Origin: Candidatus Curtissbacteria bacterium RIFCSPHIGHO2_12_FULL_41_17
GTDB lineage: Bacteria > Patescibacteriota > Microgenomatia > Curtissbacterales > GWA2-41-24
Length of the DNA: 26,729 nucleotides
Direction: 5' to 3'
Assembly (NCBI GenBank): GCA_001774945.1
Contig: MFBL01000057.1
Location: 1 to 26,729 of the forward strand
Shown here: one piece after another, positions 22,059 to 26,729 of the stretch
Layout of the letters: every line of letters starts with the position of its first letter
How positions within the stretch are numbered: position 1 is the stretch's first letter
Program-made: the position numbers and the translations under genes
Notes under the pieces: generated by a model
What the model was told of the DNA's origin: nothing
What the model saw: the letters and a program-made list of their open reading frames with translations, nothing else
Databases searched by the model: none

Positions 22059-23175
22059 CTGCTACCTCCTCGTATACCTTGAGTGTCTCTTTTGCTGTTT
22101 TGGTCCAGGAATAATGTCTTGCCCGATCTAAACTTGCCCTGACCATCTTTTGATAATTATCTAGATTAAGATCTAAAACTAGTTCGATTGCCCGTTTAAG
22201 TTGCCCCTCGCTTCTTGGATCTATTAGAATTGCCGTATCTTTGGCAATTTCCGACATCGAAGAATTATTTGATGTTATAACCGGCGCACCACAGGCCATG
22301 GCCTCTAAAATCGGTAAACCAAAACCTTCATACAAGGAAGGGTAAACAAAGACTCTACAACCGCTGTATAGAGAAATTAAATCTTCTTCGGAAACGTAAT
22401 CTGTAAAAATAACATTTTCCTCATAGTGTAAACCTGGTCCCCAGCCATAATTCCCGCAAAGAACTAAACTCACACCTGTTCTCAGCTTGCCGATTTCGGA
22501 AAAAACGTCAAGAAGTTTTTGTATGTTTTTCCGCGGTTCTTGCGTAGCGACAGAAAGAATGTAAGGTTTTTTAATTTTATATTTTTCTAATGTTTCTTTA
22601 ACTTTATCGTCATCTTTAGGACTGAATTTTGAGGAAGGAGCAAGATATATAACTCTAATCTTCTCTTGGGGAATTTCCAGAAATTTGACTAAATCCTCTT
22701 TAGTACTTTGAGAATCTGCTATCACAATATCTACCTCTTTTTTAATATGGCGAAATCTTCTTTTTTCATTGGCTAAAATTCTTCTATGCACAGAGGAGGG
22801 GAAAAGAAAAGAAACCATATCGTGAACCGTTGTAACTTTGACAGTTTGTTTTGATTTTACTGGAGCCTGAAGCCAATTCGAGGAATGATAAAGATCCACT
22901 TCCCCTATAAATTTTTCCAGAGAGTATATATGAAGTCTATTCCAAAGAAATTCTAAAATCGAAAGTGGGAAATGGAACAATTTAATTTGGAAGTTACTAT
23001 AATCAGATAGACTGTTTTTAAAATCTCTTAATATCTTGTTTTGCCTGAGCGATGAACCGAACAGAACGTATTCGTTTTTTCGATCAAGTTTTGCTATCGC
23101 TTCAATTAGTTCCCTAGTATAGTTAGAAACACCTGTCCCATATACAATTTGGGAAATATCAATTGCAATTTTCAT
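22027..23175 (-). CDS. GT4 family glycosyltransferase
   Basis: From ATG at 23175 the product is 382 residues. It begins MKIAIDISQIVYGTGVSNYT, followed by VTTVHDMVSFLFP, DIVIADSQSTKEDLV, IRVIYLAPSSKF and YILSVATQEPRKNIQKLLDV. The EX7E motif is intact (YEGFGLPILEAMACGAPVIT). It is closely related in layout to the next gene (20916-22058), and the two may be consecutive transferases. The frame extends upstream to 23211, but this would overlap the methyltransferase gene by 26 nt and add a basic leader not typical of GT4 enzymes. GGGGG three to four bases before the 23175 ATG supports the shorter form. Its 3' end overlaps the next GT4 gene by 32 nt. Confidence 0.9.
   Translation of the reverse strand: MKIAIDISQIVYGTGVSNYTRELIEAIAKLDRKNEYVLFGSSLRQNKILRDFKNSLSDYSNFQIKLFHFPLSILEFLWNRLHIYSLEKFIGEVDLYHSSNWLQAPVKSKQTVKVTTVHDMVSFLFPSSVHRRILANEKRRFRHIKKEVDIVIADSQSTKEDLVKFLEIPQEKIRVIYLAPSSKFSPKDDDKVKETLEKYKIKKPYILSVATQEPRKNIQKLLDVFSEIGKLRTGVSLVLCGNYGWGPGLHYEENVIFTDYVSEEDLISLYSGCRVFVYPSLYEGFGLPILEAMACGAPVITSNNSSMSEIAKDTAILIDPRSEGQLKRAIELVLDLNLDNYQKMVRASLDRARHYSWTKTAKETLKVYEEVAGENADRPGRE
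22065..22070 (-). promoter_or_regulatory. Ribosome-binding site that favours the GTG start of the 20916-22058 gene
   Basis: AGGAGG (22070-22065, read leftward) lies six bases before GTG at 22058, near the ideal distance. A weaker AGGTGA precedes the alternative ATG at 22052. Confidence 0.55.
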
Positions 23176-23185
23176 GAAACCCCCG

Positions 23186-23989
23186 CTAAACTTTACCTTT
23201 CGACTTTTCACTATTATTCATAGACATCTCGAGGGGCAGTTCTTGCGGGGCAAGAAATTCTATCACAAAGACACGGCGGTAACAGTTACCGAAATTCGTA
23301 AGTTTTAAAATAGGAAGTAGCAGAAGATACCCTTTCATATACGTGTAGTAAATATAACGGTTTTTGCTTATCCAAGTTCTCATTAACATATTTCGTATAG
23401 ACAAATTCAAATTAGGATAAGAAGAAATTTTAGCATTTTTATTTAATTTCCTAAGAGACTTGTCAATCGTAACTAAAATCTCATCAATACTAGGCAATCC
23501 ATTTTTAATATGTTCATAAAAAAATTGATTTTGCGTCTGAAAAGTCCTTTTCCATAATTGATCCAATTGACGATCTTGTTTCTCCGCAAGTTTACCAACC
23601 GGAACGACTATAACTGCTAATTTTTTGGCGACTTTTAAAATTTCAAGTATCGCCTGCGGACGAATATTTTTATCAACATGTTCAAGAACATCAACAGCAA
23701 TTACAACATCATACTGATTTTTTCTAAATGGAAGTTTTTCAATACTGCCTTTTATCTTATTGACCAGTTCGGTCTTTGGCCCGGAAAAGTCTATGTCAAT
23801 TGCATCTATCTTTTTTTTGAGATATGGCGTTATCCCAAGCGACCCTGAACCTACCTCCAGAATTTTTGCATCCTGAAGTTTTGTCTTTTTAATTGCCGAA
23901 ACTACAGGAAAATACCTAAGTGCGGCCTCGGGATGTTGGTGCAGGAAAAATTTATTAAATAATATTTTTAAAAAAGGCTCAATTTTCAT
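23186..23989 (-). CDS. Class I SAM-dependent methyltransferase
   Basis: The 267-residue protein has a Rossmann-type SAM-binding core: motif I ILEVGSGSLGITPYL (residues 43-57), acidic post-I strand IDAIDIDFSG (61-70), GSIEKLPFRKNQYDVVIAVD (81-100) with motif IV, and VDVLEHVDK (99-107). These match the Methyltransf_11 type. The C-terminal third is basic with hydrophobic runs (IYYTYMKGYLLLLPILKL), possibly binding the membrane or a lipid-linked substrate. It may methylate a sugar of the surface glycan, as cluster-borne methyltransferases often do, but the substrate is not visible. It lies between a GT-C gene and two GT4 genes with short gaps (20 and 10 nt). Confidence 0.87.
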   Translation of the reverse strand: MKIEPFLKILFNKFFLHQHPEAALRYFPVVSAIKKTKLQDAKILEVGSGSLGITPYLKKKIDAIDIDFSGPKTELVNKIKGSIEKLPFRKNQYDVVIAVDVLEHVDKNIRPQAILEILKVAKKLAVIVVPVGKLAEKQDRQLDQLWKRTFQTQNQFFYEHIKNGLPSIDEILVTIDKSLRKLNKNAKISSYPNLNLSIRNMLMRTWISKNRYIYYTYMKGYLLLLPILKLTNFGNCYRRVFVIEFLAPQELPLEMSMNNSEKSKGKV

Positions 23990-24009
23990 TGCTCAAATTT
24001 ATAACTTAT

Positions 24010-25443
24010 TTACTTTGTAAATTCATAAATGAATCCAACCCCCTGAAAATCATTAGTCTTGGTATTGGTGAAACCCTGTTTGGTAAGTTCTTGAAAAACA
24101 ATCCCTTGCGGGTCAGTAATTTGTGAAAGATATTGAAAAAGGAAAACTTTATTAATGTCTTTTGTTAGCAACTCTACTCTTTTTTTAACACGACTTGGCT
24201 CAGCCGATGTTTCCAGTAGTGCCCCTACAGCTTTAATACGATCTTGGTTGTAATAATCAAAGGGACCGGTAGTATATTCTGCAGCAAACAGTATCAGTGT
24301 TTTGTTATTGGAACTGGAAACAACAAAATTTGTTGCATCACGCCAATTCTCTCTTTGAAACTTGGGATAAGCAAAATATATACCAGTGGAAACTAAATTA
24401 ATTATTAAAAAAATTCCCAATAAGAACCTAACAAGCGGTGTCCAATTTATTGTATTTATTGCCGAAGCAAGAATAATATAAAAAGCTCCTAAAATATAAA
24501 TAAATCTGAAGTAAGAAAATACAGGAACAAAAAAACTCAAAATAAAGGCACTTAATATCGGAAGCAAAAACCAAAACCACAAAAAACTCCTCAAATATGA
24601 AATCCTAAATAATGACAGTACAAAGAGAGAAGTTACATAGACAGCAATGGGTGCAAATGAAAAAGCATATATCAGATTGTTATCAAGAGAAATCCTCCCA
24701 ATTACAAATTTAACAAAAACCAATAGCAGATTTTTAGCTTGCGGCGAACCTACAACTTGAGCCCAAGCTGGAGAGGCTGCAGCTGCTGAAAGACCAATAT
24801 TTAGCTGTTTAGGAAAAAGATATAACCATGGAGCTGTCAATAAGGCAATAATTATAAAACTCGGGATAAATGCTTTGACTGTTGAAGCTTCAATTTTTTT
24901 TCGCACCAGAAGTAAATAAATAATATATGCTGGTATTAACAAATAGGGCAGATAGTCGCTATAAAGCATAAGAGCCGTGGAGACTATAAACCCAGTCCAA
25001 TACCATATATTGTCTTTTTTAAAAAGACTTATAAAAAAATACACCGACAAACTGGCAAGAAAAGCCGCAAGCATATACATTCTTGCTTCTTGTGAGTAAT
25101 AAATATGTAAAGGTGAAGTTGCTAAAAGAGTTGCAGAAATTAGAGCAGTTTTGTTCTCAAAAAGTTTGCGTGCAATTAAATAAATTACAAAAATTGTTGC
25201 AACTGCCAATATTACGGAGAGAGACCTAACGGCAATTTCGGAAGAGCCAAATAATAGAATCCAGCCTCTTAAAAGAACATGAAAAAGAGGTGGATGAAAA
25301 TCGCTAAGAGAATAATCGAAAATTAAAGACTTTACATTAAGATTCCTGGCAACATTAACATTAATCCCTTCATCAAGCCAGAGGCTTTGATTTATGGATA
25401 TCAACCTTAAAATTAAAGAAACAACAAGAATTACAACAATCAT
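24010..25443 (-). CDS. GT-C family membrane glycosyltransferase (PMT_2/ArnT-like)
   Basis: The 477-residue polytopic protein has the clear GT39/ArnT-like pattern. A first membrane helix is followed by INQSLWLDEGINVNVARNL (residues 17-35) with the acidic pair Asp24-Glu25, SDFHPPLFHVLLRGWILLFG (47-66), then SPLHIYYSQEARMYMLAAFL (110-129). About ten further hydrophobic segments and a soluble C-terminal tail follow. Enzymes of this type move a sugar from polyprenyl phosphate to an acceptor on the outer face of the membrane. Motif order matches the usual family better than the GT-C at 15530. Its start overlaps the GT2 gene by 4 nt. Donor and acceptor are unknown. Confidence 0.92.
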   Translation of the reverse strand: MIVVILVVSLILRLISINQSLWLDEGINVNVARNLNVKSLIFDYSLSDFHPPLFHVLLRGWILLFGSSEIAVRSLSVILAVATIFVIYLIARKLFENKTALISATLLATSPLHIYYSQEARMYMLAAFLASLSVYFFISLFKKDNIWYWTGFIVSTALMLYSDYLPYLLIPAYIIYLLLVRKKIEASTVKAFIPSFIIIALLTAPWLYLFPKQLNIGLSAAAASPAWAQVVGSPQAKNLLLVFVKFVIGRISLDNNLIYAFSFAPIAVYVTSLFVLSLFRISYLRSFLWFWFLLPILSAFILSFFVPVFSYFRFIYILGAFYIILASAINTINWTPLVRFLLGIFLIINLVSTGIYFAYPKFQRENWRDATNFVVSSSNNKTLILFAAEYTTGPFDYYNQDRIKAVGALLETSAEPSRVKKRVELLTKDINKVFLFQYLSQITDPQGIVFQELTKQGFTNTKTNDFQGVGFIYEFTK

Positions 25444-26294
25444 TTTGCTTTAGGCTCGTTAAAGAATGAACCTATCACTGAAAAAAATACTGCCAAATTA
25501 TAAATTAATTTAAAGACGACAAATGATAATTGACCTCTCGCAACTGACTTAAAAAGACCAACGACGAAGGCGATGGGCAAACTGTAAAAAATTAAAGACT
25601 TAATCTTTCTGATTGCGGTTCCACTTATGAATTCGTTTTTACCTATCCATCTAGCCTGCTTCCAAACTTCGCTCAAGGTTGACGGGTTTAAATGATAATA
25701 AATTGCACCTTTGGCAAGAGTTGATTTTTTGCCTAATTTTCGCCAGAGTGACCAATCGTCTGTGTATTCTCCGGTCGCATCAAAACCACCAACTTTTACA
25801 AACTCGCTTTTTAATATTGCCCGGTAAACCGGCGCAGTCGATGGATAGTCTGGAGGTATTAATCTTTCTATTGGCCATCCCCGATTTATATTCCAGCATT
25901 TAGACCAGATATTATCGGCATTTGCATTCATCTCGTTTTTGGAGAAAGTACCTATTGTTTGACCCTTGATAATTGGAGCGACAAGGTCTCTAATAAAATT
26001 TTTGTCAAAGGTCATGTCGGCGTCAACAAAGACAAGTATGTCCCCTTTTGCATATGATGCACCAAGATTTCTGGCAGGCCCAGGGCCAAGATGTTTCTGT
26101 CGAAACAGTTGACAGTTGACAGTTGACAGTTGACAGTTTTTGATAATTTCTATTGTTTTATCCGTTGAACCATCATCAACTACAATAATTTCGATAGGTC
26201 TATAAGATTGACCATCTAGAGATTTTAAACACTCTCCTACTACTTTTCCCTCGTTATAGACCGGGATAATCACTGAAATGAGCTTATTATTCAT
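25440..26294 (-). CDS. GT2 family glycosyltransferase with a repeat-encoded insertion
   Basis: The 284-residue GT-A enzyme has ISVIIPVYNEGKVVGECLKS (residues 6-25), EIIVVDDGSTDKT (35-47), HLGPGPARNLGASYAKGDIL (68-87) and the metal-binding DADM (91-94), then VGGFDATGEYTDDWSLWRKL in the acceptor region. A hydrophobic stretch near the C-terminus (IFYSLPIAFVVGLF) and a second (LIYNLAVFFSVIGSFF) suggest membrane association, as in polyprenyl-phosphate sugar synthases. Such an enzyme could supply lipid-linked sugar to the neighbouring GT-C proteins (inference). Residues about 53-63 (NCQLSTVNCQL) come from a 7-bp array between the DDGS strand and the next helix. It overlaps both neighbours by 4 and 8 nt. 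Confidence 0.9.
   Translation of the reverse strand: MNNKLISVIIPVYNEGKVVGECLKSLDGQSYRPIEIIVVDDGSTDKTIEIIKNCQLSTVNCQLFRQKHLGPGPARNLGASYAKGDILVFVDADMTFDKNFIRDLVAPIIKGQTIGTFSKNEMNANADNIWSKCWNINRGWPIERLIPPDYPSTAPVYRAILKSEFVKVGGFDATGEYTDDWSLWRKLGKKSTLAKGAIYYHLNPSTLSEVWKQARWIGKNEFISGTAIRKIKSLIFYSLPIAFVVGLFKSVARGQLSFVVFKLIYNLAVFFSVIGSFFNEPKAK
26105..26139. repeat. Period-7 tandem array inside the GT2 gene, most regular copy
   Basis: Four perfect copies of ACAGTTG and a fifth differing at one base. A 6-bp inverted repeat, TGTTTC-TGTC-GAAACA (26092-26107), adjoins and slightly overlaps its left end. The complement encodes NCQLSTVNCQLF in frame. As the least decayed array, it is probably the youngest. 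Confidence 0.88.
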
Positions 26295-26729
26295 TGATTT
26301 TGTAAAAGTTAAATTTATCTATTTTTACAAGGGTATAGTTAGTCCTTAAGTAATCATTGACTTCAGGCAAGGTATCACGGCCATCTATATATACGACATA
26401 CTGATAAGCATTAAGATTGTTGGATTTTAAAAGGCCATTGAGTGAAAAATCATTATAGTCAATTACTCTGTTTGCATAATAATTTGTAAAAACACCAAAA
26501 TGTGCACCGAATTGTCCGGAAAGAACTAAAATTCGCTGGTCTATTTTGGAAAACTTCCTAAGGAGAACCCCAAGCTCGTAACCATCCATGCTTGCTTTGC
26601 TTTTCAGTAACGAATTTAAAAAATCGAGCCTCTCCGTAAAGACAATACCAACCGTAACGATCAGGAGAGTAGAATTCAGAATTAAATAACTAGCGCCAAA
26701 TAGCTTATCCTTTGGAATAAAGTCTTTTA
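26287..26729 (-). CDS. C-terminal part of a membrane protein, probably GT-C glycosyltransferase, N-terminus beyond right edge
   Basis: The frame is open from the right edge to its stop, giving 147 visible codons; the ATG at 26589 is internal. The visible start has a membrane segment (FGASYLILNSTLLIVTVGIVF region), followed by a soluble tail with RILVLSGQFGAHFGVFTNYY, NAYQYVVYIDGRDTLPEVND and TNYTLVKIDKFNFYKINE. A last helix followed by a small alpha/beta tail is the usual end of GT39-like glycosyltransferases, as in the genes at 15530 and 24010, but no catalytic motif lies in the visible part. It overlaps the GT2 gene by 8 nt, so the operon continues to the right. Confidence 0.65.
   Translation of the reverse strand, partial: KDFIPKDKLFGASYLILNSTLLIVTVGIVFTERLDFLNSLLKSKASMDGYELGVLLRKFSKIDQRILVLSGQFGAHFGVFTNYYANRVIDYNDFSLNGLLKSNNLNAYQYVVYIDGRDTLPEVNDYLRTNYTLVKIDKFNFYKINE

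Noticed and set aside
23176..23211. Longer N-terminus of the GT4 protein at 22027-23175
   Set aside because: It adds 12 residues untypical of GT4 starts and overlaps the methyltransferase gene. GGGGG just before 23175 supports the shorter form.
26105..26139. Four TTGACA hexamers as tandem -35 promoter boxes on the plus strand
   Set aside because: They are a by-product of the 7-bp array inside a coding gene, and no plus-strand gene or -10 box follows.

Overview
The window looks like part of a Candidate Phyla Radiation (Patescibacteria) chromosome, most likely of the Microgenomates type. The reasons are a DUF4012 membrane protein, very tight gene packing with 4-nt and longer overlaps, several promoters whose -10 box lies only 6 to 12 nt from the start codon, AT-rich sequence, and short 7-bp tandem repeats sitting inside coding genes. 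TGA is used as a stop (for example by glycyl-tRNA synthetase), so the recoded lineages are unlikely. This placement is inference; no rRNA or other phylogenetic marker was compared.

Left part (1-4912): a minus-strand housekeeping run recO > membrane-anchored hypothetical > glyQS > purF-like, each overlapping the next. The purF-like gene runs off the left edge and has an altered PRPP-binding loop. A Nudix hydrolase gene points the other way from recO. The two share a 67-bp divergent promoter region built largely from a 7-bp repeat array.

Middle part (4923-11936): minus-strand surface-polysaccharide genes (GT4 glycosyltransferase, ManC-type guanylyltransferase, phosphoglycosyl transferase, DUF4012 protein), with a 65-bp imperfect palindrome before the phosphoglycosyl transferase. 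A small plus-strand pair (DUF5678-like protein and retropepsin-like aspartic protease) interrupts the series. It is followed by a 60-codon minus-strand gene and a GT-B-fold gene of unclear specificity.

Right part (12075-26729): a long, nearly unbroken minus-strand glycan-assembly cluster. It has GT4 and GT2 glycosyltransferases, three GT-C type membrane glycosyltransferases (one only as a C-terminal piece at the right edge), an O-antigen ligase/polymerase-like protein, an EamA-family transporter, a hexapeptide acyltransferase and a methyltransferase. Together they suggest synthesis of a polyprenyl-linked glycan: initiation by the phosphoglycosyl transferase, extension by cytoplasmic GT2/GT4 enzymes, decoration, transfer across the membrane, and polymerisation or ligation outside. 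No canonical Wzx flippase or Wzz regulator is visible.

The most unusual signal is the recurring period-7 tandem repeat. Six clear arrays occur: in glyQS, in three glycosyltransferase genes (one carries two), and in the recO/Nudix promoter region. The coding arrays keep the reading frame open. Other repeats are a 73-bp palindromic element with TGTCATYCTGA ends at 13273-13345 and an AT-rich 15-bp repeat region at 15451-15533. No tRNA, rRNA, CRISPR array or transposase was seen. No stretch longer than about 140 bases lacks a gene.
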